DNA of 64,000 bases from Ectocarpus siliculosus (Eukaryota; Sar; Phaeophyceae; Ectocarpales; Ectocarpaceae). The stretch is from the NCBI GenBank assembly GCA_000310025.1, contig FN649750.1:1095502-1159501 (forward strand), in the 5' to 3' direction. The notes below the pieces were generated by a model. It was not told the DNA's origin. It did no database searches and worked only from the letters and a program-made list of their open reading frames with translations. Position 1 is the stretch's first letter, and each line of letters opens with the position of its first letter. The position numbers were made by a program, and so were the translations under genes. Positions 34,274 through 46,055 of this stretch are shown in pieces.

Positions 34274-37077
34274 GGCGGAGGCAGCTTTCGGTGCTTGGTT
34301 TAGCGTTCCAAGGAGTTGGGGGGGGGGGGGGGGGGGGTATTGCGAAGCCGTACGTGCCGTGGGATAACGGCGTGGGGTATCTACGTCATAGAAGGGGTAG
34401 GTTAGACAATGTCCGGCTCTTATAGAGGCTGTGCGTGGCATCAACAATTAACATGATAACTCCTTGGGAAGGAACGGTCTGTCCCGTGGTCACGTCCCGA
34501 GGTATAGTATGGTATGTTGTTCCGTTTTTTTTTTTTTCTTGTGGTGTTGGCGGAAGAACACGCCCGCGGAGCAAGGCCTATGCCGACGGAGTGCATACGC
34601 GAGTCTCGTTCGGTGCTTGTCGTTCTTGCTTGTCCAAGAGGACCTGTTGGACCAGGGGCGGGGGCGGTGTCCATTGGCATCTCTCCCCTTGTTTTATATG
34701 AGCTCTCGTTGTGTTGCTGGCGTTTCGTGTGGTGGTTGCTTGTTTGTTGTCATCGCGTGTGGTGTTTGGTTGTTTTTGATGATGCGTTTCCGGAACTTGA
34801 TACCCCCCCTGCTCCGCTCCGAGCTGCTCAAGAAAGGGAACGTTTCACACGCGATGATTGAGTGGTTGTTGGTACATAGGAAAGGGCTGCTGCTGTGTGT
34901 GTAGCGCAGCAAAGGAAGCTGAAAAGAGTAGTATGTTTGCTTTGTGCTTGTCCAAAATGGGTGCTGTCAGTCCCACCATCTCGAAAGAAGCTCTTCAATA
35001 TCTCGCACGATTAACCAACTTCGTTTTTGCTGCATTTTTCAGTTTCAGGGTTTGTTGGTGTTGTTCAGATTGTTGCGCGTCGCTAGTAAACACCTTTTTT
35101 TGTCGATCACGCCGAGACATTTTCGCCCCTGTTTCACCACGATTCTGACCCCCCTCCAAGCGCGGTCGACCAAAACCCCAAGCAATCCACACCATCCAGC
35201 GGTATCGGGGGCTGTGTGGTCTACGGTCGAACGACGTCGGCATGCGTTATCGAGAGTTGCGCGCTTGCCCCCTCTCAATTGTTTCGCGATGGTGTGAAAC
35301 CACAGCTCTATTGAAGACCAGGGGGGAAAGGCAGGGCGCGGTAACTCCTGCGGTGGGGGAGGGGCTGTTTAGTTCTGTTCCGGTGCCCGATATTGTTCCC
35401 GCCAAAAACTCTGGCACGAGTGTCCTCTCCTCCTGTGTTAATTGTGGCGGTGTCCGGTGTAGTGCCGGTAAATTCTCTGGGCACATAACCGGCACTGAAC
35501 AAACAGCCCCCCCCCATGTGGAGACAGACCAGACACTCTGACGTCTCTTCGTCGACGCCATTGCGAAAAGAGGGAATCGTTCTCGACAGACGTTGGAGAG
35601 ATTGTACCTTTATGAAGGTCGTCTCCACACCCCATTGTATTCATTATTACCGCAATACGGTCCTGAATTTCAAGGCCTCGGCCGTCGTTTTCTTTTTTCT
35701 TGTCTTCATTTCCAGTCAGCGCTCACAGCATTTGTGCCGTTTACTCCAACACGCGGGCTATTTGAGCCTCCTCTGGCAGCGGGGGAGAGGTGTATACCAA
35801 GCAAGACATTCTCGACGGACGTTCTCGCAATGGCAATTTTTTCGTGTGCTGCGTCCTCCACTATCCTCACTCACGTATCAACACTGACTGGTGCAATCAT
35901 ATGCTTATCAAGATCCGTGCACTCTGTTTCCCCACCCTTCTGTGGGCTTTAGGGGCTTTAACAGAACGTCAGCAGCATTGTCCCCATCGTGTATTGTACC
36001 CAACGCAATGTTCTTCGCTTGGGAGATAACAAATGTTCGATCAGGGGGCCCACAGAAAGGACGTCCTCCGTTGTCTATCTCCGAACAACGTGTGGCCACC
36101 AGTCCCCAGCGGTGGCACTAACTTAAACTTTATCCGTATGCGCCTCTCGCGCACTCCGGTACAGGTTGAAGGACTTAACCCCCCCGATACGATCTTTTCC
36201 CGCTCTCAATCTTTCTTTCGGTCAAAAGCCTTCAGTATGGTCACGTAGGAGGTAGTCCTACCTTCCGTCAGTCTTTTCCTTTGTTCTGTTTCTCGGCTGA
36301 AGAGCCCCGACGCACGGGGTCCCCGCAGAATGCACCCCCCTGCGGTGATACTACGTCACTCTGCACACTCTCAACAACGATAATCTTTGCTACGCTATGA
36401 TCCCCGGACAAAAATGTGCCATGGTACTTGACAGTGGTGAGATCGACACGAAGGTGACACTCACCACGGGTTACAACCCAAATCTAGAGACCGCGGCGGC
36501 AATGAACACTGCTACCGACAAAGGGGGTATGACGGTGGTGGCATACTCCCGGGACCCCCTCCCCCCCGCTCTCTTCGCCCCGCTGCAGTCCCCTTTCCCA
36601 CGATGGGGCACCGTCTGCTTGTTGTATTCGTACCTGAGGCACATACACGACAACGAGTGATTGCGACGAATTAATCTATTCATATTGCAGAACGGACAAC
36701 AACGCACCAAAGCACAGAGAAAGGCATCATACCACTCCCATTACCACCCAAGCGAGCAGCGGTAGCCAACACTTGCATGTTGGCTAGCATAGGTCCCAGT
36801 TGTTTGTTGGACGGTATCAAGAGAAGAAAACACTCCGAACAAACACCACAGGTCGAACCATCTGTATGATATTTCTTGAGAAGAATTGAACGGCGAACTA
36901 CATGCATCCTGTGTGATGATTTTGAAGTCGATGTAGTGGTGAATTTCTGCGGCCATCAAAATTCAAGGGGTAGACTACTTGAAAGAGCCTGAGAAACTTC
37001 TATTTATTGCCGTGGTTCAGAGTATGGAATAGCACGAATGTTTGGCTTGTTTATCAACGTCTGATGTGTTCTCTAAC

Positions 37078-37292
37078 CTGGGGCACATGAAGTCGCTGAT
37101 GCGACAGTTCCATGCCCCGCACTGGCCAAACGTCTCACAAAGTATCCTGTTGTTGGTCACGTTCATTCATATGCAGCAGGGACGCGGGACGGACGGGAAG
37201 ATTGACCAGGGTGTCGTTTCGGGGTCGGTTGACTACGTTCTTTCACTGGCTGGGCGAACAAGCTTTTGTTCAAGTTTTGCTTTCACCCAGAT

Positions 37293-37351
<59 letters not shown>

Positions 37352-39612
37352 ACCCACCCTTTCAATCAAAATGAGGACAGAGGGGCGGGCTATTGCAGCA
37401 CCAATGAGGAAGCTGTTCCAACACGAAGCTGCAGGAGCCCGAACGCAAGCTTGCACTGACTAAGAATCAGCAGCATACGCGCGAACATCGTGTGCCCCCC
37501 GACCCTGTATCATATTTTCCCACCATATGCATGTGACAGGTTGTTTCGTCAACATACATATGACTGGCTGGTGGTGCTCCCACTCAAGACCTTGGCCATG
37601 AAGAATTCTGTAAGTGGGGGAGATGTCACAGGGTGAATTTTCATTTTTTTTTCTTCTTTTTCGTTCGCACCCCGGTGCCATCTCTTCGACCCCAGTGCCA
37701 TCTCTCCGACCCCGGTGCGGAAATTCAAAGAACCTTTCATCTAGCTTCTTCAAGACACCCCGGTGCCATCTCTCGCACTATCCCGGTGGTAGTGCTCCAT
37801 ACCACCACAGTAGTAGGCATACCGGTACCAGTGTGCAAGCAGAAGCATGATGTATCGATCGGTGCAGGAAACACACACAACAGGCGCAGCATGTAAATTG
37901 TGCCCAGGTTCCTCAGTATAGCGAAGCAGCTCAAAACGTGGCCTGGGCCCACTTGCCAAGCGTTCAATCTTGGATTTGGGGTCGGAGAGATGGCACCGGG
38001 TGCATCACTCCGACCCCGGGGTGGAAAAAAGATTATGTTATGCCGTTCTTGTTTTTTGCTTCTTCACACCCCAGTGCCATCTCTCCTACCCGTACCATCT
38101 TCCGCTTTCTTACACCGGGGCGGACATACGACCAAATCATGCATCTCTTGTTTTTTTTCGCACCCCGGTGCCATCTTTCCGAACCGTGCCATGTTTCGCA
38201 TCCTTATTCGCATCCTTGCGGTACGTAGTACACAACTACTTTTGCAATGCGTCATCTCCCAAACCGCTACATATCCACCACGGTATTTTTTCCCGCTCTG
38301 GAGAAGGGTTGTGAGGGTGATGCTCTCCCCTTTTCACGTCATGCCCAGGCGTGCGTTGCCCTTGCCGATACATTGCTATTCGTCTTACCTCCCTGAATTC
38401 TCCACACACCAGTCTCCTTCCGTGTGGTAGATCGGATTCGAAGGCTGAGTCGACAACTCCAAGCAGGTACAACTGGACAGTTCCATCGCCTCTTCCCGAA
38501 TCGAGTCGCTTAGCGTGCACTCGTTCGCGCACATGACGTCGTAGATATACTTGTCCTGCACGGGTCCGTTTCTCCCCGCTCTGTCGAGGCGGAGCGTATC
38601 CATCATGACCCGGCAGGTTGACGAAACCACCTCCAACGCCTGCATTGAAAATTTCCAAACAGACCGCAGCTTTGTCGATTACGTCATAGCCTTGGCATGA
38701 TTGAACTTAGGGTTGATGATCGCTCCGCATCTCTCGGTTTAGCATGTGGTAGGTGTTCACGAAAACACACGTGGATGTCGGTTTGGCACTAGTAGCAGGT
38801 GTTCACGGAACATACGTTTCAATAATGTCACGGCCGTAGGGACACTACCAAAATGAGAAAAAAAAGGCTCAAGCCGCCTCATTTTGTTTCTTTCGACTGC
38901 GCAGTGCTGATAATTCTCGGATCCCCCACATGCACAGCAACACACCCCGTCAATAGTAACTCATCGAGGTAGAAGGGCCGTACAACTGCGTGCGGTGCTA
39001 AGATAGCCTCTATTTGTAGAGTTGGCATCCGCGATTGATAATGAAACAATAACGTTTACGAAAATAAGGCTCAGATTTTGGCGATAAACGGAAAAATCGA
39101 CCAAGAAACATACCAACCAACCGCAGCAACCAGCCGTGGATCCTACATTACACTCTATAGGATGACCTACGCTCAACGGTGGTGACGACATATGAAAAAG
39201 AGCCTCAAGCTTGACGGTTCTTAAACTCGGGGCGCTACAATAACTGTACAATAGTCAATACCTGGCCATTCGTGAGCTCAGCGTCCGGAAATATCCAAAA
39301 GTCGACCAGGTCCTCCAGGAGCGCGCCGGAGTAAGGAGAGTCGTACCACTGGTCGTACAGCGTCACGTTACAAGTCAAGGCATCCTGTACAGACCCAACG
39401 CTTAGTTCTGCGTCGCTGGATAGCTGAGCAAGCGCCGACGACATCGCTGAAGCGACGACGATTACCTGCAGGAGGAAACTCGGTGGTGCGGCGGCGAACT
39501 CAGCAAGTAGTGCGATCCGTCTTCGTTGCCTTTTTATTGGCCTCGTGGTCGTTGCTCGTGGCAGAGAGGGTGACCGTGACGGTCTCGGAAGGTATCGTTC
39601 TGCCGACTCCAT
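37078..39612 (-). CDS. Unrecognised cysteine-rich, probably secreted or membrane-anchored protein (partial model)
   Basis: Exons on the minus strand: 39612-39262 (start ATG at 39612), 38639-38389 and 37146-37078, phase-compatible (0, then 2, then 2). Exon 1 has a basic stretch (IKRQRRR) followed by hydrophobic FLLQVIVVASAMSSALAQ, which could be a signal anchor. Exon 2 reads STCRVMMDTLRLDRAG and DKYIYDVMCANECTLSDS with six cysteines, and exon 3 adds ILCETFGQCGAWNC and DFMCP. The cysteine spacing suggests an oxidised extracellular or luminal domain. I do not recognise the family. Exon 3 ends in phase 2 at CCCAG|GTTAGAG, so at least one further exon must follow. The stretch 36960-36690 may hold it, but no choice is convincing. 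Confidence 0.5.
37295..37347. repeat. (CT)n microsatellite
   Basis: A pure CT dinucleotide run of about 26 units. Confidence 0.95.
37660..38185. repeat. Interspersed CACCCCGGTGCCATCTC motif cluster
   Basis: CCCCGGTGCCATCTC or close variants occurs about eight times in 520 bases at uneven spacing (for example 37668, 37690, 37712, 37758, 38072, 38162), inside an intron of the cysteine-rich gene. The reverse complement GAGATGGCACCGGGGT appears near 37987. Confidence 0.7.
39000..39250. repeat. Dispersed repeat related to 55250-55445
   Basis: Shares the blocks CAGCCGTGGATCCTAC and AAGGCTCAGATTTTGGC, in reverse orientation, with GTAGGATCCACGGCTG and GCCAAAATCTGAGCCTT at 55250-55445. It abuts the left end of the first exon's donor side of the cysteine-rich gene. 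Confidence 0.5.
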
Positions 39613-40391
39613 ATCACGCTGCTGGCGTCTGTCGCACACCGAGCAACGTGTAATTGCGCACAAACGTACCACGGACGAAGGGGCCCTGCCTGTGTGGCTG
39701 TAGTAAATTTTTCCCAGCTTGTTCCTACAGACCGCGGTTCAGCACAACACCGACGCGTACGCTCATATCGGCCAGCATAAAAATTATTATTGCTCCTGTG
39801 TTGGCCTCGAGACGCTGCACGTACGAGCTGCTCGGGTTTCGATTTCCTATCCAGTCAATCGTCACATCTATCTGCTGTGTACAGATGCCGTTGGAAGTTC
39901 CGGAACTTGCGCCTAGCGAACAATAGGCCCAAAACAACAAGAGCTGTTTCCGTAAGGTGATCGATGTCGTCCTTATGGCGGAGGAAAGCCACTCATCATT
40001 GTACCACAAAACTGATCGGTTCGCGTCAATATTTTCGAGAACATTCGACGGTTTCCCACACACCCTCTTTTTGGATTGGCGGGACTGTCAGGAGTGTACT
40101 CTGGGGCACATACAGTACAGGCAGTGTGGGCAGCTGTTGATCGGGAAGTTTCCAAGAACGGGCCGATGGGTGATTTGATGCGGGGCTACGGGCATGGGGA
40201 AATTGCTCCGCGTACGATTCATGATGATATTGATGCTGCTGCTGCTGCTGCTGCTGCCGCACGTCTGCACCAGACTCGCATAAGACAACCACACCCCCAG
40301 GCTCCTCTTTCGCTGATCTCCTCTGCTTCTCTCCACCTACAACACCATAGATCTAACCTATTCTCAACAAAGCCCAGTGTACAGCGCCACG

Positions 40392-43001
40392 ATGGACATG
40401 TTTCTGCTGACAGCCGCCGCGATCGTCTTGGCGCCTCTGCTGCTCAACCTTGGGAGCTGCTATCGCGCGGTCTTGAACGACGCACGCATTATCTCGTTGG
40501 ACCCTGCCCTGCAAAGCAAGCTAGAAGTGCTCTACGCTTATCCCGGTGAGTACCTCGGTACAGTAGTCGGCCTTTGCTGTCCCTAGCTGCTGTGATTGTG
40601 TGCACGAGAGTGATCGAAACAACAGGCTGCGGCGTTGGATCATACCAGCAGCGCTTGGTTGGCATCTGCAACTCCTCGTTACCGTCACTGTAGTGGCTCG
40701 GTGCCGAACACAACAACAGCTTCCGGTGCTGGCCCGAGCTAGCTGATCCTGCTTGTGACAGCGGATGGGGTGGTTTCTCTCACTCGTATTGACTTGAATA
40801 CAAGAGAGGAAGAGCGAAGACAATAGACACAGAGATCTATAGATGCGGACCGTTGCTGAGTTTCGCAGACAACGCAACATGATGATAGCGTTGTAGTTTT
40901 CGGCATGCCAACCATGAGACGCAGGTGAGTCACCCCCCGTGGGGGCTCTGTATCGACAAACAAACGCTCACAGTAGTGTATTGCAGGTGTTCAGAGTGAT
41001 GGCAGCAGAAATTCCGGTTGTTTCGTCCGTCAGGACCAAGCCAGAGAATATCGTGATCGCAAATAATGTGGAGAAGAACATGTCACCAGCATTTTCTAGG
41101 AGAATATCCACATCACGCGGCCTGTTGTGTATGTTGTGAAGAGCATGCCACCCAGCATTTGCTAGGAGACTACTGTATTCATATCACAACGCGGTCGGGC
41201 GTGTGTGTGTTAGGCACAGCGGTGATATTGCGCGGTATGCATGCCTACGTCTGTCGTCTGCTGTCTGCTAGACTCTGTCATCGACAGGATTGCGATGACC
41301 CTATCAAGGGTCCGAATCAACTTTGTCGTACCCTTGACTACAGCACATGTTGGCGGTGTCTGATTCCGTCATCCCCCCCCCCCCCCCCCCCTGAAAAAAC
41401 AACCCACAGGTTTCTGGGCCTTAGTAGGGTATAAGCGACATAGCCTGTGACNNNNNNNNNNNNNNNNNNNNNNNNNNNNNNNNNNNNNNNNNNNNNNNNN
41501 NNNNNNNGAAAAATCAACCCACAGGTTTCTGGGCCTTGTTCTGGTATCGGCTCAGCCACGCTCTTCTCATGAGAAACATCCCTGGCCTTTCCTCGGTTGT
41601 GCCAAGACTGGCCATGTCTATTGTCCGATACGCCACCTCCATCGACATCCACCCGGCTGCCCAAATCTCGGAAGAAGGAGTGTTAATAGACCATGGAGCC
41701 GCGTTGGTGGTCGGCGCGACGGCCATAATCGGGGCCCGGGTTACTCTGTACCACGGGGTTACGCTTGGCAACTCCGGGAAGAAGGTGTGTGCCAAATCGG
41801 GCCGGGACAATACTGTAGACTATGTGATTCATTCTTCGCCACGCACCCCAAAATCCGCCAATCCGACGTGTATGCATAGGTGTACATGTACTACTGCTGT
41901 AGGCGGAGGGATTGCGCCCAGCCCCCCAATGGGGCTGACGGCCAGAATATGACGGATGGATGTGGGGGCAAAGTATTAGAGAAAAGGTGTGTAGAGTTAG
42001 CCTGATGTGTGTATGATTGTTAACCTCTTGACGAAAACGCATGAAGAGTACATAAACTGACTTTGCTTTCCCTCCCCACAGTAAGCGTGATAGAAACTCA
42101 ACACTTTTCTTGGAACCTTCACACGGACTTTACCCGGAAGGCCCATTAATTAACACTGCACCCTTCCTTCTGGACATTCGCAAAATGAATCGAGAGACCT
42201 TTGTTTCCCGCGCTGGGCCGAACTATGCTTTCGGCAAACAACACGCATCCTGCAGGAGAGAACCCCAATATTGACCGCCTTGTTGCTGTCGGCATGAAAT
42301 GTCTTGTTGAATCGACACGACAGGTTTCCCCGGGAGGGAAAAGACATCCCACCATCGGAGACCGCGTTGTCCTCGGCGCTGGTGCAAAGATTTTGGGAGA
42401 TATCACCGTCGAGGATGATGTGCTAGTCGGGGCGAACTCGGTCGTCACCAAGTCTGTGCCGAAGCACCACACCGCCGTAGGTGAGCAAACGATTGTAGCT
42501 GTAGATGCATCGGGTAAGCGTTCCCCATATATGTATTGGCTGGAGTCCGTGCGCTGTTACTGTCGTTCAGAGTGTCGACGACGAGACTGTAACCAGAGCA
42601 GGTGCAGGCTGTTTTGCTATCCTGAGGACCGTATTGTACCACCGCAGTACGGTTGTGCCTTTGCTCAGCAGCGTTCCGTTGCCGACACCAACTCTCTGTA
42701 CGTTTGGCCTTCGTGTGTTCAACGTGGTGGTTTGTAGTCAATTTTCTGAGACAATCGACAACCACTAACGTATCGACATGTATATGCACTTGTACGTCTC
42801 TGCTAATGGTCTGGCGCGTACGCAGGTGTGCCCGCGAGAATACTCTGCCATGGCACCTGTACAGGAAAGGATGTGACGGGAGCGGCGATCTGCGAGCTGC
42901 ACAGGCGTCTCAACAAGGTCGAAAAGGGTGGCGACGCCGTCGTAGTCCCTCAGAGACGAGAAGACGCGGATGTCGCGGGCGGACAGCATGTGGACAAAAT
43001 T

Positions 43002-43047
<46 letters not shown>

Positions 43048-43160
43048 AGAAGAAGACGTTTGATGCGCCTGGATCCTCGTCGTTGCCATCGACATCGGAG
43101 AGCGGTATCCGGCAAATTTCGTACACCCGAAACATCCTCGAGGAGATTGCTGTGAATTGA
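40392..43160 (+). CDS. Serine O-acetyltransferase, copy 1
   Basis: Transfers acetyl from acetyl-CoA to L-serine, giving O-acetylserine for cysteine synthesis. Exons 40392-40545, 41525-41784, 42324-42480 and 42826-43160 keep phase and give 301 residues (306 if the ATG at 40377 is used). The hexapeptide-repeat enzyme core is clear: [22 protein letters not shown] (about Asp92/His94), [10 protein letters not shown] (about Asp107/His108), [10 protein letters not shown] (about Arg145/His146), [10 protein letters not shown] and VGANSVVTK. The N-terminal helical domain is short, and the first 25 residues are hydrophobic ([15 protein letters not shown]), suggesting a membrane anchor or targeting signal. 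The C-terminus adds a poly-Gln run and a Ser-rich tail not needed for catalysis. Intron 1 contains the N gap. Confidence 0.9.
41452..41507. other. Assembly gap, 56 N
   Basis: Unknown bases in intron 1 of serine acetyltransferase copy 1. Just before it, 41393-41426 repeats the acceptor and first bases of exon 2 (CCCACAGGTTTCTGGGCCTT) that reappear intact after the gap, which suggests a failed join of two contig ends or alleles. Confidence 0.97.
43001..43042 (+). repeat. (CAG)n run coding poly-Gln in serine acetyltransferase copy 1
   Basis: About 14 CAG codons followed by AAG codons, in frame in the last exon. The paralogue at 47082-47106 (minus strand sense) is shorter, so the run is length-variable between copies. 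Confidence 0.9.
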
Positions 43161-44007
43161 GTCAAGTTCGTGTGATGTTTCCGTGGTGAATTGAGTCAAG
43201 TTGGTGTGATGTTACCGTGGCGAAGGAGGCACGCCATGTTTGTGGTGGTGCTGGTCCCCCGACTATGGATTCCATGTGGTTGGCGGAGAGCGTCTTGGCT
43301 GATGCATGTACAGTAGTAAAGGGAGTCGGAGGCGTAGGGGCTGATGCTTCTAGTACAACCCAAAGGGAAATAGGAATTTTTGTTTTGCCGATGAGGATCT
43401 GTTCGCTAGCTTTAGACCTACCTGCGTACGTAACAGTGTGCTTTTTTTGCTTTTTGGTGTTGTCAACTTCAGTTAGTTTTGGTGTGCTGGGCCTTGATTT
43501 ACGTCGAGGATGAATTTGAATTTACTTGTTTTTCATTTTGCGGTGTTGATCAAATGGTTGTGTCGCAATGGTCGTCGTTGTAAACAGTGTTCGGTGCTCG
43601 AGGGGGGTTGAAAGATTATTGCCTTTGGCTGAGCACAACTCTACTCGGTGTTAGAGATAAACGGCGGTGAGGGGAATTGAGTTTCGTGGCACGGCCTTCT
43701 TGTCAAGCGCCTGGCGATAGTCCTCTTTTGGATTTATGTGATGTTCATTCTAAAGTGATGTTTATTGTTTGTTTATTGGACGATGATTACTTGGTTGGGG
43801 GGGACGGCATACATGGATATTACCGTCGTTTGTGCTACAGCTTCAGGACAACATTAGTGTGAGGGTCGCTATATGAGGTCCTTGGTCACCAGAGGCTGGG
43901 GAGGCGGTTGTGACTCACCTTAAGAAGTTGATCGAAGTCTCGTGTTGTAAACAACCTGTCGGCTCTCGACCAACCCATCATGACTGCCTTCAGATGTTGA
44001 TTGTTAA

Positions 44008-46055
44008 GGATGACCCGATCCGCAGGATATCCGTCGATTGACGTTTACCAGAATCGGTGCACGTTCGCATATGGCGTCCGCAGGATACTGGTTCGAATCT
44101 AATTGTTGTGTCACATTTTCCCGTGACCTGGGACATTTTTCATGGACACAATGTGTGTCAGTCCTCAGAGCACCTCTTGGAGTCGATTCTACAATGAATC
44201 TGTGACACCTGTATCGAATCACCCGTCGTGGCCCCAATGGGTGCGGAGTTATGAGGGTAAATTCTCAGGGCGAGAGAGTTAAGGAGGACCCGATTCGCAG
44301 GGTATCCGTCGATTGACATTTCCCCAGAATCGGTACACCTTCGTAAAGGGGTTTTCACGACTACATACATACATGCACGATAGCATCCACGCTAACCCCT
44401 TAGTCTTTAGTACGGAATTGCACCATGTATCGCGATATTAATCCATTTTTTCCGATAAGTGGGTGGGGTCCAATTGTTGAGTGAGTCGAAAAGTAAGAAG
44501 AGTCAAATCAACCCATTCCCGCAAGCACGAGTGAAGTGCTTGTTGTGAACCACCTCGTAGAAGTGCTGTACAAAAGAAAGGTAGTACGTACAATAAGTTT
44601 ATGACGTAGAGGGTTAGCTAGAAGATCAGATGCTGTGGTGCCGATTCGCACACATATAAGTAAGAAGAAGGGTAGATTCGCACACATATAAGTTTTCTCC
44701 CAAAAAAGGCATCGGATCGATAGAAAGAACAAGAATTACTACACAGTGAGACTGTAGACCACGTCGTACTATCTACAGAGTTGCGGCCTGCGAATACGAA
44801 GCGCCAATTTCAGGTCGAGGCTCAAAGTCTTATTTCCGGAGCAAGCACCAGCACCAAGGTACGTGCTATTTTTTCTTCAACCAAGTTTCTTATAGTTCTG
44901 GCTGTCGAATAGAAGTCTTAATGATTTTTCAAAAAATATCATTTTACGTAAGACCACGCGAGACGGTCGCGTGTGCGCAGCCGGGCGCGCCGCAAGTTCA
45001 CGCTCAACACCTCGCACCCCGAAGTCGATAAAAAATACAAAATACAGGGAGTGCACGTGCGTTTTTCTTATTTTGCACGATAAGCTCCGCCCCCTAGTTT
45101 CTTATCTCTTTCTCTGTTGGCGGGAGTTCTCTTATTCGGATGTTGCCTATCTTTGCGTCCGTTTCGAGGTGTGTTTCTTTTCAGCCTGATAGCTGCTCAG
45201 CCCCTTTTCCTTAATTTACGTGAAAAGTTGAGGGATTCGTTTCTTCCACACATTTTTGTGAACGGCGGGCCGCAACTGTAGAGCGGTTATTGGTCCTGGC
45301 GGGACAACTAAGAAAAACGTCTCCGTAGGAATGCACCATCCCCGGTTCACATGTGTTGGTGAGCCTTCCTCATCTCAGCTGTTCCACCTGTACGGTCCCG
45401 CGTCGAGAGTCTGCGGGTCATAGGTAGGTGGGAACGTATCCATGCCTGCCTGTGCTTCGGAAAACCCGGGGATGACAGAACCGCGCTGAGAATTTCTAGC
45501 CGAAGGCGAGTGTTCGCGCCACGTGCTTTCTGCGAAAAAAGTCTACTCCTATGTTTAGAAGGAGATCAACTTCATTGTCCCAAAGCCGTTCGATGTTTGC
45601 GCATGCTAGCGGTTCCTCATGGTGCTGACTGCAATACATGCACGAGCAGCTACAACCACATATTTCAAGTGGATTCTTGAAACGAACGTGCTCCGCCGTA
45701 ATGAATTGCGTACCACACGGATACATCCCGGACCGTGCAACCAGATTCTCCCTTCAGCCGACGTTCCATCAGAAACAGACATGGCGTTTACGGTGCCAGG
45801 CGCCTCGTCGTCTTCGCGAGAGCTTCGAAAAGGAAAACGAAAAACGCACCCCGCCATGGCAAGCGGGAGATGAAAAGCGCGTTGTCGGCACATCGTGCGC
45901 GCACGTCACCAAACACTTGCGTCCGCGCAATGACAGCTCTCTGACCCGGGCCTATGTTCGCTTCACGTGGTGGGTAGAGGGGGCTGGCTCTCTTGATGGG
46001 TCGGTCGATAGCCGACAGGTTCTCGAAAAAAGGACGCGGATGTTGATCAAGTTGA
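44008..46055. other. Spacer of the inverted duplication, no gene seen
   Basis: About 2 kb between the arms. It contains a direct repeat (44016-44067 and 44292-44343, both with GGATATCCGTCGATTGAC or a close variant and CCAGAATCGGT.CAC.TTCG) and a small doublet of GCACACATATAAGT at 44650-44695. No exon could be supported. Confidence 0.5.

Larger units (their letters stand above)
28491..37077. other. Gene-poor region, mostly repeats
   Basis: About 8.6 kb without an exon I can support. It holds the SINE-like element at 29692-30282, TTAGGG-type repeats near 30.6-30.9 kb, homopolymer C and G runs (29683, 34319, 32530), a CAG run at 34243 and A-box-like fragments near 32560 and 35215. Open frames here are short, repeat-derived or lack splice context. 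Confidence 0.5.
39868..44007 (+). repeat. Left arm of a large inverted duplication
   Basis: About 4.1 kb that reappears reverse-complemented at 46056-50132. Similarity starts at ACAGATGCCGTTGGAAG and runs through the serine acetyltransferase gene, its introns and about 850 bases beyond it (for example GAGATAAACGG.GG.GAGGGGAA and CCAACCCATCA). Exons are nearly identical; introns and flanks carry more changes. The arm contains an N gap at 41452-41507. Confidence 0.85.

Noticed and set aside
36690-36960. Fourth exon of the cysteine-rich gene
   Set aside because: Two frames are possible and neither shows conserved features.
37500-37632. An extra exon of the cysteine-rich gene starting after CTTACAG (RILHGQGLEWEHH)
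   Set aside because: It fits the phase at the start, but no donor gives the phase needed for the exon at 37146.
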